This document shows positions 59,901 to 60,174 of a stretch of 64,000 nucleotides of DNA, one piece after another. Position 1 is the first letter of the stretch; every line of letters begins with the position of its first letter. The position numbers and the translations under genes were made by a program. Origin of the DNA: DAOVFN01 sp964484305 (lineage in GTDB: Archaea; Aenigmatarchaeota; Aenigmatarchaeia; QMZP01); NCBI GenBank assembly GCA_964484305.1, contig CAZAEI010000002.1:1-64000 (forward strand), read 5' to 3'. The notes beneath the pieces are model-generated. The model did no database searches. It was given only the letters and a program-made list of their open reading frames with translations, and was not told where the DNA came from.

Positions 59901-60174
59901 ACGTGGGATTGGTGCCTGACTCGTCGCCTATCTCAAGATTCACGTGGAGTTCGTAATAGTTTTGGCTCCCCGGCCTGGTTATATAGGTATCTGAGCAGGC
60001 AAGGTCGATATCATAGAACGTACAGGCGTTGGCCTCATCAATTGCATCATCGCACGGGTCACTGCCGCCATCGGCCTCAATCCTGATTGGCGTAGTGCAG
60101 TCTATGTCTGCCTTTACCGTGACCGGGAGGTAGAGTAGAAGGAATATGAGTATCAGGAGGTATTTCTCTTTCAT
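19849..60174 (-). CDS. Giant (about 13,441-aa) repeat surface protein with C-terminal cytosolic HerA-type ATPase
   Basis: One uninterrupted frame of 40.3 kb. I place the start at ATG 60174, not further upstream: it follows GGAGGTG by 5 bases, overlaps the previous stop as ATGA, and gives a clean signal peptide (KEKYLLILIFLLLYLPVTVK). Order: a Cys-containing N-terminal region, possibly beta-helical (to about 800); mixed beta domains (to about 1275); about 25 units of a three-domain disulfide-rich repeat (about 1275-10,960, interrupted at about 3,625-5,050); CARDB/NEW3-like domains; a Cys-rich motif and Gly8 hinge (near 12,780-12,815); two membrane-proximal beta domains; one TM (about 13,039-13,062); a Lys-rich stop-transfer; and a P-loop ATPase with Walker A GSTGAGKT (13,128-13,135), Walker B KLFIVYDEVHRLL and WLISQ. 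The repeats should be outside and the ATPase inside. N-x-S/T sites are very dense. Unglycosylated mass would be near 1.5 MDa. Function is unknown; a fibre or adhesin with a motor or translocase base is the simplest reading. Confidence 0.9.
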   Translation of the reverse strand: MKEKYLLILIFLLLYLPVTVKADIDCTTPIRIEADGGSDPCDDAIDEANACTFYDIDLACSDTYITRPGSQNYYELHVNLEIGDESGTNPTYFKSTNEHILLDDAYIEVNTGSTIQFGELTASGMPQSGSSLEFDLTSNYCGNGATTGHTGAICGGASSTDNSLKFYDTVATILDTADDFNAIDTGPYADLNTYGEVNRVTYQSASKDPDHGIFYFGSNASVNDYAFYNGFAAIELMGMAETPFNNLLVHDADRGVQCWHSSGAVRGYFGYDNTYDVGLNNHYLIAIDSVIDETTMDLQGSGTTDNTYVLRQSSFNIELGDLYGSKIENATAMSRDLYGNLVGINETYPNGTIEEQILDFRRLHVYADTDIRKADYTPHEFYVRKYGYKYSKTLISMEAPVTLQTVLYDNLCTALNESNAYSQTGITYNPPGHFYSSTSEDQTPDGNDAIQLDNYPVTQSEHLQMLDVTGWSATRFIPSSLIPKANYSVDYETGLVTFDSAYSSTTVRPVYFYGGNITVTDNRTLSNIYDYMQAIQINYSNGENYVTDVFTVSDDCATYTSYVDFIVNDSVVNETSDKKVNNKDGYGFSAGSGNGSLINIQSDTWDFNWKADNGTLFRKYTLDVTVSDSEGAPIENATVQLNDTSGNTIFEINTSADGTITQQAVTYAEYNYTGNVTYSPFRLTVTKYPYNVYSVPVALDRKTEIDVPLSLPCDVDLDYEFEVASGHNVNTNRSADAENLTLEVLVRYATTYNETEDQESGEIQKKAAQESSTYYTMDSSGDEDIISGVSVSGDYTDTQTYDKSFRVINETTSGGAVPAYKDSESDGFDENSAGNDVVITVPASALVGDLMVAIVATDDNTPALTITPPSTETWTLEESGSMPIDGTVASSAPAVWIYTKAVSQDDEDNAGSKTYTWSWTGSEEQLGIILLYENVGDWGQFATNLLTGTRVSIDAPSVTTTTDNELVLHCAFKDGYVIFSGLPSGTSRFNNYCGPANDGAAAFACVEETFINPPNTTGTKTFTLEINEANGYTFSIESSGAGSSVLNVTYIIDDIAAGYEYYYLNVSANSSAATEENFTVYAYSTEVGNITSSETNMTLDVTALISGGELNVTFMDTDQDSDADTDTLGIDLIHVLAYTPLIDDEGVTGWTTYSDVIPELPSQTYNISVIVNVSDYNDTGSTAEGNNDPDLQVQFWNGSDWIDGSVNFSVSGTGNATAWTTDSTVLAAWETPANSDIRIRGIDFDYYDDGNIDEINWTEVWIRMNIGGTVGAGKDVKLYITKVGSGTGATWDSGRTLTTNASGYINYSFFPDCDNASTPLVNEEYEVGAHDWYVIVTTEEDPDLCEDDQSSTWNFNVTGTLQNFIDLPDGSENYTAADTILIQGYTQNYCGEPITLNTTTQVTFNLSNQDESYDTNCTVIDPIGANVYKCNWNPDQETPYGYYNVSMRSDYPNYYENLTIKQPPETFYLTTSPSLTEANATPRQDSWALEHNFSVRIADNLDDTVNVTLQEQILGQSWYDVESRNCTNCSDNAEGYTTFDFNKTYPCSGYAGQWMKFRFRAYDSEGNTIYTDSVTQYYGEDDTFELQKSDVNVTYIYGNETKAQPTQPTEFGVQVYDLDNLSRTFSGYETPLVKFDVTTNGAGSSLVMINSSLTNSSGHANVTFLPDGQFYDGNQTWYGYIGSDDACYRYNKTENLTVEIELNWPPRYENETINGYVGEESTSVSQGWGEGWTFNVTVYDPESDTVDVELQLNTGSGWFKLDNQTCTECSYWETKNFTISLDCGNVSSLAQYRFIITDNESNQNTTTARSFTTEEDDVTYLVIWGHENVTNRSADLLNLSLHVRIMDENGSYAQPNTTMYITKVGTGGGASWDSGHLLTANDTGEVLYDFFPECDNASTPTENEEYEVGLHEWYVKVEDSNTCYKATQSSTYNFTVYGSLYPAIDLPDGSQNFSIGEIVLLQGFIENYCEEPMAVNTSTQISYMLNTTDYGDYCSPISRIGANVYKCNWLPWQEAEYGYYNVTMWANYSYYYENTTISPDIFYLTTSPILKAGNVTPRISSWETEFNFTVNVSDNKGDTVNVTLQYQVVGQGWQDYTTQSCTNCSDNGALNYTQLNWSLTLPCSGYAGSYMKFRFNATDEEGNMKISDPINPGQYVDNDDTFQAEKSDVNVTYVYGNESYTSLTTSTEFGVQVYDLDNLSRTFSGYETPLVKFDVTTNGAGSSLVMINSSLTNSSGHANVTFLPDGQFYDGNQTWYGYIGSDDACYRYNKTENLTVEIELNWPPRYENETINGYVGEESTSVSQGWGEGWTFNVTVYDPESDTVDVELQLNTGSGWFKLDNQTCTECSYWETKNFTISLDCGNVSSLAQYRFIITDNESNQNTTTARSFTTEEDDVTYLVIWGHENVTNRSADLLNLSLHVRIMDENGSYAQPNTTMYITKVGTGGGASWDSGHLLTANDTGEVLYDFFPECDNASTPTENEEYEVGLHEWYVKVEDSNTCYKATQSSTYNFTVYGSLYPAIDLPDGSQNFSIGEIVLLQGFIENYCEEPMAVNTSTQISYMLNTTDYGDYCSPISRIGANVYKCNWLPWQEAEYGYYNVTMWANYSYYYENTTISPDIFYLTTSPILKAGNVTPRSGPWSGNFNFTVNVSDNLGDTVNVTLQYQVVGQGWQDYSTQSCTNCSDNGALNYTELNWTGVTYPCSGYAGQLMKFRFNATDEEGNMKISDPINPGQYVNNDDTFQIQKDNVSIIYISGNNTNSSLSIPAEFIVRLYNNDKQTYDLSPASTVTFNVTTNGEGGDYTTAGTNTTNATGYATFYFLPDDYYITGIQDWIAYVSTTETCYSYNVTDVQKVNTQVHAPLLENENVSMLSGGWGYEWNFSVDVYDEYDNVTVQLWRSTFPVGAPWTLMDEDYYNNSGNWETLNFTPQFTCDNIGLWYYKFNATDEYQNSNTTTPSSYRNFTITQDPVVFEYQQGDDSTANRSGDQTDTLILRIWDGNGTELLDFNVTFYVETNSYEYDSGINITTNSSGHAVYDFNASCTPTRYEVGVQNWKAETDGYRCYADNSSTEYDLTVMGDFNVSFDWPLEENKTVGDRIRFEASIWDDCQAELGGATVRFNASGLTEDECSAVTSPVTGYYKCSETPQGLDTTGYRQGWYNATLNATKDYYYMNETVKTNMSNGGFFYLYIYPLLEDPAVVPTSEGWSRKFNFSVNVTDDPLDNVTVQLWHSSSGGTGGEWLQLDGDLYCEDCNDTVLNWTDINFSCSYKGTVNFKFNASDIDVKTDSEESSFTVEADDVIVEYGGSGNDTEINRSADTITLSTKVNDTDANEYVPSGVYGRLWVTTDGSAYSDLGLITTDADGFFNETFPPGGDECDYDVGIQKWKMQTSDTCYASQNSSEHYVAVYGDLYADIIQPTGLQQFSESETVPIVLKGNLTDDCSQGVSNAEVNFRLDGPMTYWCPESGYVTNLTGSIYQCDWNSSGKAGGDYNITMFAYKSYHNNDTDLEEDAFHLSVPIQILNEMAIPDTPDDAPWGRNYTFSVNVTHINDVYLCLWERPAGLSFTEVECRNVTVPTGKTELFYHQYSVSDYDTSATREWKFNASERDTGASPQTTSTHTLTLTPDNLTMGTLYDEDGKPEVFVEAPSHMVEDLGNCPSGRYQHIIVFNDEEDPVNVTGMVFFEGDPSETTSMMETGATFSVHSYSESAAPDYANRDSGDLYWYEWGWSNGTIGVTIQPGEYHVFWAQVTPLGEQSFPYRPIGSGYYNSTVYLGDGQAVGSGNYDMGMLPDHGGALHFRLDLEQGDSLLSDEDSDYCSSPYNWFTRENRTANRSDILDVLIPVWLEAENSGRGEILSFSTNVTFPRGWNYILGTAKVNGRGVQKITHYLINGVDRLVWTFDGDDPSWIDQYKDNQSMGQAYLTFQVKSACPYEGAYVWEINATNIQQEDYDENHTDYVNLTTFCFAPNREDTPKNTQVERQGSATTPLFVDVFDIILGEYADSSTTEQVFYNVTTDGSVYTNQHQGGEMKVLTTDSAPHMYANFSFNPGCSPFYQAGVQNWFAYTKSDAYDYHKDNVNSSSIYNVTIIGQLEPNITIPYGDYLKGETINITVDVVGDCNEDITTATINVTLKSQDTLNTYECTNVTNWGGGSYSCYWNSSVIGFDYANYTIYANASDVAYYNNGTDIETDAFSVNPPVSKINVTAMYVPDEIFQNRSFVVNATVTVTEKASEQVNATLEVPLDWQVLPSRTQNLSAMGIDDSKDVGWEVYVNSSYEVSYVINVSVNNTEEQEDRNITTVLAYRFLDLGCPASAIHYNTSGDSEDDVTTQFCSVDVTLGASLDDSSLEADLTAGQEPEESVEAAWPCEGGDYRIGNLTAYWEGSSGPSRARVYAYNGTDWFNVLHSQDIGDNAEEQPVSIMQNQIAPNGTGYCIIRIENAGGNGLMLDALFLQLYYRPSVSVIDIKPAIAGDETSGMEKGDGNLNVTVRVQNTLNASYTVNITLNITNSSGGVIYSQTQTDVPLDKGTTVYENFTEIDTSSWGSGTKYLNAFVDYNSSQAKRREQFEFRNVSFSVLGPDYMCPSTTEELNVTVSHLFADRVYYNISVSVPAGWTVSPQYQEANLTSTSSFYFNLTSSGSPTGSSLVNTTVSYTYPDSYAKSIEHEKTIINDYVPILEVTRESPASLSNYTDFDVRLFVHNKGCVPAYDVRLNETTPYGWTVYDASINLGGTLNGQIISWDLGEIGVNFYKNPSYTIKAHFLEDQVGPFYWNSTWKDNVSSSYQANQTLYFRVRTKWEEHMRFELNTSSFEGRSAELNATTNYTLIIENVGEASSAGDWNATLYIPPSCTPDYLGGGSWDSGNRTISWNVSSDLAQGQTQKFNFSMNCTETGPLVLLAAAISDQRGEASYYNSTNYNCSGRSCFSQNTHTFQNPGMPYESLSELDFLINYTRTGSNMTIGESIVNMTGDTGYVIPVWQNFTFNESSGELWVNRTVTDDESSEFNNQQHQIGVYSHSDATMQADGSIIIKQISYSWKYGKKFNEQEGLFLKVKPIHYPLLENPDVNPYSVGWGEGHNFTVDVYDSGDNVTVYLWEAFSASGPWTLKDSQLYSSPGSWATLNFTEHHNCSEVGTKYYKFNATDEFGYSNETSSGSFYIDYDDLVITEIQGDGSVANRSGSQIDTLILYLQDENGSFIYDVNITFYVTTSGFNWDDGTNEPTNDTGYATYDFDAKCSSPKYEVGSHQWKGEVTGQSCYNDKVSSLYDMTIMGDLNVTLLDPSNTNYTEGDTVTFYGYLTNDCDDLLQGYPLEFRPWHDTYIEYLDAENLPGGYYRYYWSTLGGKPGGWYNITINATELTQDTYYSDQKDYIYPNVTEPIHAFYLEIAPRLREANVTPRQDGWSYQRNFTVNASDEAEDTLTAYAWQRESTGEWEQITPSRQCTSCDNATMNWSASYTCSDLTGETATMYFKFNATDGTLSYTTSVASGDYVGDDNSFILERQDVILEHSYGDETAVNRTGPGSATPLILNVTDTDRNQVAYPPAATVVFNITTDAGPGFLLEGSNTTNDTGEVTYYFNPNCSYHVGKQYWQGFTQDGCYKTNQSGTFNVTVIGNIVLSASAENSTYHQEENITVWINVTDDCGTFISVSFLNVTLRYNESIAYNCTNLYEWNTGNYSCNWSTTKQDVTGYYDIVMEASNPPNYNNGTKEEIHDFMLISYENNNPMLSNENVIPEGWGTLTNFSVDVEDPDFDNVTVWLWEGDSGSGPFTLIDSQTCWDCEPGETLNFSTYHNCQDAQAPKYYKFNASDAQGGTDSTPTNQFQVEPDNVTVYVREGSLAQVNRSLDQLSTVVIIQVYDSDNLTYVGQDVNTSLFVAYSGTSYDSGLTNTTNSSGHARFYFNPNCSYTVGDRNWIAGTYGDQCYDDETNSPPQTMRIYGDLVINFTNISCPGGFCFDGDNVTIRANLSDECGTLLNESNAIINVTHDTYNSECDVNDEGDGYYNCTREVAGTPGGWYAVHARVDRGFHNPEYIVNSTGFFHQIGPYLYAEQVTPSNVPWGNNPAKSTFTFNINVSDDDDNITLRLYMTKTPPDWGLPKDSQSVQDYLNQTVTLSEQFTACADVGTWYWKINVSDTSDLNDTTSGSDTVEVTNVNVTFSILQGNDSVVQRYGSNKTLLHVRVINNYTGGVEGMPGNTGYFWVTTTTGGEFSQNHQDGLMTNTTKNDGNLTMYFNPGCSGPHYWAGPQEWKAGVTFSSCYNNANSSEFNVNITGILTPNITYPIGVIPFLKGDPVPIWGDVEDDCGPISGIDVDFSIDNFWTPPAPNDWANGSYNTTWDSTEGSIGRHDVNMTVTNESYDVNQDWEEDALILVVKPQLRNPFTDVGIGGADGWGHNFTFKVEYCDQDGEDTVNISLWVSSSTLGPWTFIDSTDVSGCTWSNVTFHHNFSCQDYLENIQYFRFVANDTYNYSNETQSQLFHLQRDNVSLYSYYTSASQVSREGDETIFFSIFVNDTDRGGDVGAGVNGSFWVSINSTTGLLDSGHPRETNISGALNYTFNATCDYPTGSQYWFSGALDDQCYDDENDTTQHYFDILGQLKLSLDQPPNMSEFNVTDDILMNWTVFGDCESNISGVTNTVEIYQPLNDSYCSGWNEEPNGVYNCTWNSTSQPEGNWTINITAERGTYNSNETSWLYRFWLENRDPVSSQATADPMSGGWGATYMYNITIDDPEADETVCTLYTNTTGSGWVERGYDVVQWTGNCTILVSDFISDDMGPTQFRFRINDTFNLYETDNLTGPALSEDNVTVTFIHGNHTGGSEGSVQRSGQDYTNLIVNVYDEDRGNYPQGVNVTFWITYSGTSKDSGNTTTTDSSGNATDSFDPGCGPKYGVGNQTWLAGITDSSYINKNTTDNYTVYITGSLTNQVQIPNGTEHLRGTNVTVRANVTDDCQDVITGAGVTYQMRNVSLYECVYKSEEGSGWYNCSFNTSDMEPMGYNLTVNSSKTDHASESLTLEYVETETSFWVETEPCMSGVVAIPWVGGWSETFNFTVNVTDEDYDQVIVYGYFRTEEPAQGSWNPLGAGSDSGSGINWTAFFQHQFGPGYVSTILSVMFNATEDDEWWFNTTPVNFTVEEDDVNYTHTQGNETTVNRVGNDNKTLIIYVWDQDDPAHPPASTNNPEGRFWITTNASDPGSWDSGTSRQVNDTGYIKYEFNPDGSCTYGVGKQLWKVGLTTSSQYYKESNSSETWNITITSEFTPDLITPLNKSFRKGIDPVLLSANLTDLASGCGLVSDANVSFYIHRSGYSDYYCQAAETSNPGIYNCTIPAAETNNPGWVYGWYNMTINASREFYANISETFNDTFYIGSDPVLSITGTGVTPFSEGWGRTFNFTVDVYDLDGNNVTVRLYKKLFSESDYTHLQTKECAPCSSDQYNPTVMTFVVDTFTCSDIGSSNFKFNATDTHDFTDESDIKSFTVQKDSVNYQARTQNNTDTVRQGTDTILISYYVYDTDRGNLALPADVNGTVYVTSNEWDWGNPLYNQTNDTGHLNYYLDTNCSHKFGYHIFSTRIENDDCYNPDSEMFWPGNRTFNVYGQLLNNIDLPAYQEPFNVTDPVPVRLNTTSDCSLDRPDEAIINNSYITIQVISPYGIWHDCTPVENETDPTQGYYNCTWDSTDHREGWWSIQLNSSRAYFNDNRTHLQDWFQLENLNSTWSQQQVVPQADGWTRPFNFSVNITDPDSDTVNCSLYINRYDGQGWVFRGNMTLHDPSGVVGQTCWVELRDFTGDDIGENTYMFYIQNGEPSNYFNTTNYTGPTLEVANTSIAFITPNGTTVNMTGDTELLTVLVNDTDNYTLQNWFPPGVNVTFWVTYNDSSLNVTLNQTNQTGHANYLFEPDCSFSIGPQEWWANVTDSHYEMNTTGHNLTIYIYEELAIQVEQPLGIEYLNGTNVTFRFNITEYSCGRNVTGVDLSRLNITAIHEDTGQNFTCDYKSEEGQGWYNCSMNTSGLPAQEYTVMIIAGKDYYNDVNETHEYAESTSGFFVESEPVLTEPTMNSTDYDGDTGANGSYMEPRNLSVRVTDPDGDNVNVYFYRRMWTGSGWDDWTEIGMSWCSSCNNSLVYYYDSYVYSYEYHLGTWQYKANCSDQANYPRSGGVSYSDEVGPFNYTVEKNDINITVYDGDGAWLWRNGSAYYVLSTKVKNVDDNFQELAGGEANGTVYITKDHANLENVTDPGNPPKNTNYGFFNYSFHPDGDDDATSNCEYDIGVQKWRVFVHNNQRYKDENSSLLNITLRTFLNGTIHSPIDLAPYVQEAGINITFNFSLFDECLDPVAGANEKNITLDGPANYFITNSTIDDEGDGHYTHNRSASDTAQTPPNYNTTAQAWKQYYEMVTLYANDSFTVGTRPQLQYINPIVDPSVDGWGYQSGFSFFAQCKDADNDVMNVTLWKRATPNDEWGLLDYNSCQGTNWQNDATFTITTFDCGDISPSGWHSQFKINATDEDGYGVELGPQNFTVQSDNVTVIQKQGYGVDVYRNGSGGPGVELFQVLINDTDAGNVPVPQGVNGTFWITSTGSDFDTEWTNTTNGQGYLNLYFNPNCFYKFGAQQWIGGVWNDQCYDVENSTSQAFNVYGQLLNNIDLPAYQEPFNVTDPVPVRLNTTSDCSLDRPDEAIINNSYITIQVISPYGIWHDCTPVENETDPTQGYYNCTWDSTDHREGWWSIQLNSSRAYFNDNRTHLQDWFQLENLNSTWSQQQVVPQADGWTRPFNFSVNITDPDSDTVNCSLYINRYDGQGWVFRGNMTLHDPSGVVGQTCWVELRDFTGDDIGENTYMFYIQNGEPSNYFNTTNYTGPTLEVANTSIAFITPNGTTVNMTGDTELLTVLVNDTDNYTLQNWFPPGVNVTFWVTYNDSSLNVTLNQTNQTGHANYLFEPDCSFSIGPQEWWANVTDSHYEMNTTGHNLTLIIMDELLNNITYPDYTQFNKGVNITLNATIQDSCGSNVSDASVYFIIESELYGDKYYCNDTQTLGDGQYSCEFNSSGMKAGWYDVTMASNRTYYNTNHSYDYHTFSVETAPVLVFAGYGVDPAGGGWGESFNYSVNVSDEDGDTVRVYAYERKYGDASWGSPLIAPNGEDPYQECQPCDNTTLTFTIDNFDCANGLGDNLTRVREFKFNATDDPPGPDDTDEIGPRNYTMTKNDASIEYVQGNDSWVYRPSGTITLQLRIYDLVKQQYANIPNERSIVNITNMTGNWISSPVNQSNPQGYITYEFDPGCSPKYDTGPQLWRGYIEGTPSNPGCYAENVSDNFTVNIWTSPLNYTLTIPDGEHYRRSLDNITIRGRVYDECAGEIGGVNNATVTFEAISPACNFECSDDTGNDGGGIEDEFESGGTRGWYNCTFWGPDNTSNWAGTCLNVYNTTLYATKNFYNSSSALVDNESFVLTQVPSIRWWTNPHTIDPIGGGWGAKHTFHYYFEDDEGASDSVNITLWKSVGVDNWTLINYTIRNNPNEQLFTFVHTFNCGEQGTNYYLINVTDKWNDTNETTTENWDMGKDRVYTYAGASDDEVDREGQETAYLNVYFSDLDKGYTNVVAGVDGKIWVTFNGSDTGTWDDGHANQTSGDGYMRIWFDPSCDPLYEVGSHDWKGGIELDECYENYAGNSSSTTLTVYGRLNSTIDTPQQGNSSTVGDMLYSRYNVTDDCSQLVNETTTTIEFKHPTSSWDSHTPADEGDGWYNYDLDTSFHKGGWYDVRINASKTYYRPDNSSFWDDWFYLENTPPAISEVNVTPGEGPWGGVYTYSVKIWDTQQDNVTCELWVSTDGGSSYYKKNWTTIWGGRDYCNLTVGDALDGTEFNCSDMGTDNSFHFMIDDETNVNYTDNITGPNLTADTAMITYSFGNESVIDRDDSSSNHLATYTVYTNDTVRVGHVLTGTDITFWTTYNNSVFDGGNLNQTNTSGHALLYFNPGCSGPKYEVGPQEWKAGITDSCYAAVNTSQNYTLEIWGSLYGDIEEPGQDEEYERGVENISTKGLVEDDCGDTKTGVNVTFNFTHVDDSDVYPCLYYTIEGTIYYRCKRNTTGMKARWYNNTMYSSMAYHYSNATTWESHFEVVTKPVLTQETALTNPGGWGERFHFSVNLTDEDYDEVEVKLYAKKQSDSLWGVPKNSTIADTAVGEIINLSWRDDPIDCGNIDDWEFYFKATDNRSPPFTNETGPGNFTIERDNAYMLLEQGHEAYIWRNGSDNYQLIMRVWDNDTNNYAETGTIGATNATFWVTTNHSLDTWDVGKYEFDNGSAYILYDFMDEVPQPECDYKVGPHYWKAGVGGLKEDVCYKPINSTEYTVYLNSTLIMTIHEPHGQGILWGTPLDVVGYIEDDCNPVENSTVQWVFSRKTTQWPENQDQANQSQGWYNYTWTETYKRTDWYNITMDADKEYYGPNQTLREDAFFIALAPDIQDAGIDKELGGWGENFYVWVVITDADSNYNNITLWKRQWNDSQGDWDEWLLINQTWEYDLGDDEVHFDQHFACADMGWNQFRFNSKDEFNFTDDSNKTVTDDSLQLKNTSWSEAPIHDASGQADSGFNHTETTDEAGFFETFNITIHNQNGTVMYFNLSVNGVQVADNQSVQDGQNATVDAISGGASFTLPGGQDINFTVTDGQGGSGEANYTTYLNQSMLYQSFSTSHYIDAFYDVERFNVTLQNENGSTLYFDLEVNGITVAQNLSVAPGENASYDARRQGGLDFTPPGSQQISIAVTNGSGGNASARFSLYLHYIAGVHEFYLQEDNVTVYLCDGTDCLPASNTTVRRVGAQNAFLNIRIEDTDAAFDKYPDGVDTGFWITEDYENFTVFYDCTTTGAGYCDVNHNPGCATPAGIQKWKLETLDSCYQPLNSSTKNLQVFGQLYANYTTPVDGDVLNRNLTYTLNATVNDDCGTYINYSTLTWQNESWDLINTTDNGSLGFYDRSWYIGESYELGPDILRINTTKTHHDKGTNQTDILIYGWAGIDTMWPPNGTEFDAGAMNTWITCHVSDINTGQSIESYNVDFYKNGVYNASDDTDWQGNATWYWYTEWEDAGPYNISCKISDDDVLYYNVSAGERMSNITVNRQLIIDEITKSYGTIYRNDSYDPHETEICVHVNDAQIGNASGANVSFYNNSGFIRNCTTDQWGRCNITYNVTDNIAPGNYTIHINATKAGISDSDTVETYLDVIGVLILNITSPVDESKHPKTGTVDLDVNITDEAGSVISGCDVEWWNETGMLTDMQTYPNYPLTGQEAGNRTITSNATKQYYAAGNNSVLITIEAVVDVYYVSPANYTLLPYPVPFDVFCQVRYAEAAGGGPVEDYDVELYYYWESAGLPWVFINNFTTNPSGYINHTFDPGQKGNLNFKCNITDNTSRLIQAGISEAQGIITIRDVNLPVITNTSIVPDTSIEANLNYTNITANVTDDVGINKVWADILLPNQTHENVTMTNESLGGDLYRVSYVPVLSGLYHVWIWAQDTGPEYNNASLYAGTFDVWGKITGLIELNKTILMSGITQSHGAQFNLSVNFTNLGPPTGYYVELRSMDDPNDTLVINDTYQDIGNLSVNETYTWPLTVDVPAGTPPMLIRVMIYANWTDPDLTLNSTLNWSDVFVSSNPILDIVEDELTNTVPHESTLYYVGNFTVYSSGNDAVDDIDITMVGGNLSSECPECVVDIIPAAWGRLEAGYQFSSSLYIDIPAGQPPGDYWTVVRASASNTEPDDMILTVNVPENTSWTRTPGSLSSYENPILALLNASAAIGNITTTNIGNSRIAIKVYRTENGSDMVLADPEYFELGKQVSRNTTISYIVPVAKPKGMYYVKLILRNETADPQEWITDLWLNVTDTPPLIDDVNATPLVFEAGYENVSISANITDNFEVSDAWIRVVRPTDCGYINESKMIHSATSDSGFNYTEQVNSLYDASMLYFNITIENNNGTEISLNLAVNSLLVADNISIPSGQSATIDAVAGGASFTLPGYQHINMTMDGNASYDARLNYSVLDVSAYTEQMNGTAKPFYHATYNSSLEGYHDLYICANDTAGLSGCTSMIQLYGAGTTHLIMTTNVSEVNITGITLSDSEDFDFNLTVMPDWARLFNLSVTLGLPGSWSAAPDTFNFSDMLKHETKSNESRVTVATSTWPGNYTVNLTANWTELNGYTNGTNLTSILVMVQPNPAIDILESTLPYFVRSGGTGNKTMNIYSIGNVNATNITYSCIWGEVCENFTVGFNPLNISVLEPGQGQLVNITITVPPLYKAGEYAGTVEALEAGGSNDTVFIVLTVPINLSWYHDPEDITINLSHETSGNMGYITVHNTGNARLILEVIQSGNGTPYIPLDKDELDLDIASSDTIMVNYTLPHIDDITTYQSLIRTENLSAGEPTYQETWVTVNAFPFSLDLTHPTQAEPTKNVTASDAIQVEVNVTYGGEPLNHSVEFNLTLFNATGSWHLNITSANYSNYTGLWHLNFSAPNISENKGYDLNVSALYVNASIWLHDIEMKAVIYIDRVAPEVAIEVPPRVPANSTAYIYINATDSGGVERAELEVTFPDNSTMDFNATFVEKLGDLYRFVVAMNYTSQVGIYHVNATAWDLSGNWNYSDKSFEIFPGVMWSGDSVNMEKLHKPHFHLNFTFLLAGTSYEAYNFTTEGATGHYNETLDMRAYDINITFRNETVILYDSELVYDVYNPVLFGKIPGVKMPQKSLKGYYIYTQPVNYSYASLELDCEECYIEGECELSDFMLQNLGIYQCDDWVPMEGCQGTWVAIASTVNSTFYSIAANMSSLNGAFVLAEWICGDDVCESAKGESNAGCPGDCPIVIPEVPKPEEGGGGGGGGAAAEAVTVSGPIEVKTTLIYVTLSQGEYEIHSMEIINNRAGSITANFTVEGLIWDMVQIESPSISISGRSVGVSKIKLYTLPTTQPGVYTGDIITNVEGFGITHRTPVTIKVEKIPSPLLDVQVKSLTKSVAPNEEFRYEVTLVNMGETATIEDIIVQYTIKNLNTDEIMTIFKETVAVEQSLTFRRNITIPSDTPYDRYVIEANVTYWHGNKFAFAADAFDVTELPPVIAALRAIFWNWLTYVILFFVVPAAYGGRYGYRYIKLKKKKKTRYIFPMDFKKLPQAGPNAFVVGKVAETDMLAYFDMTQLQTHGISAGSTGAGKTVSSMIVVEEMLKRNIPVIVFDPTCQWTGFLRPCRDQRMLKLYPRFGLKPGDARRYKGRITRITDPNTAIDIRNYMNPGEITVVLIDKMEPAQLDIFVRKTIADMFKIPWPESPKIKLFIVYDEVHRLLPKYGGKGGYVALERGCREFRKWGIGLWLISQVLMDFKGAIRANISTEVQMRTKYTGDIRRVTQKYGFQYASTTTKLRTGTGMVQNAEFNHGKPYFIEFRPLLHDTGRLSDKDIDEYIRYDTEVTSLMQKAKELKARGIDTTDIEFELKLARDKISQTMFTMSKTYIDSVKNRIRKLGG
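33346..34350 (-). repeat. Long direct repeat A, copy 1
   Basis: This 1005-bp stretch appears identical, base for base, to 36451-37455 (offset 3105 bp, in frame). Its length is about one repeat unit of the giant protein, whereas neighbouring units are strongly diverged. Confidence 0.9.
36451..37455 (-). repeat. Long direct repeat A, copy 2
   Basis: Second copy of the 1005-bp repeat at 33346-34350. It is separated from it by 2.1 kb of diverged repeat sequence. Confidence 0.9.
52310..53607 (-). repeat. Long direct repeat B, copy 1
   Basis: This 1298-bp stretch appears identical to 54044-55341 (offset 1734 bp, that is 578 codons). The 436 bp between the copies are only similar to the corresponding part of the next unit, so a tandem duplication has partly diverged and partly stayed identical. 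Confidence 0.9.
54044..55341 (-). repeat. Long direct repeat B, copy 2
   Basis: Second copy of the 1298-bp repeat at 52310-53607, in the same frame of the giant gene. Confidence 0.9.
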
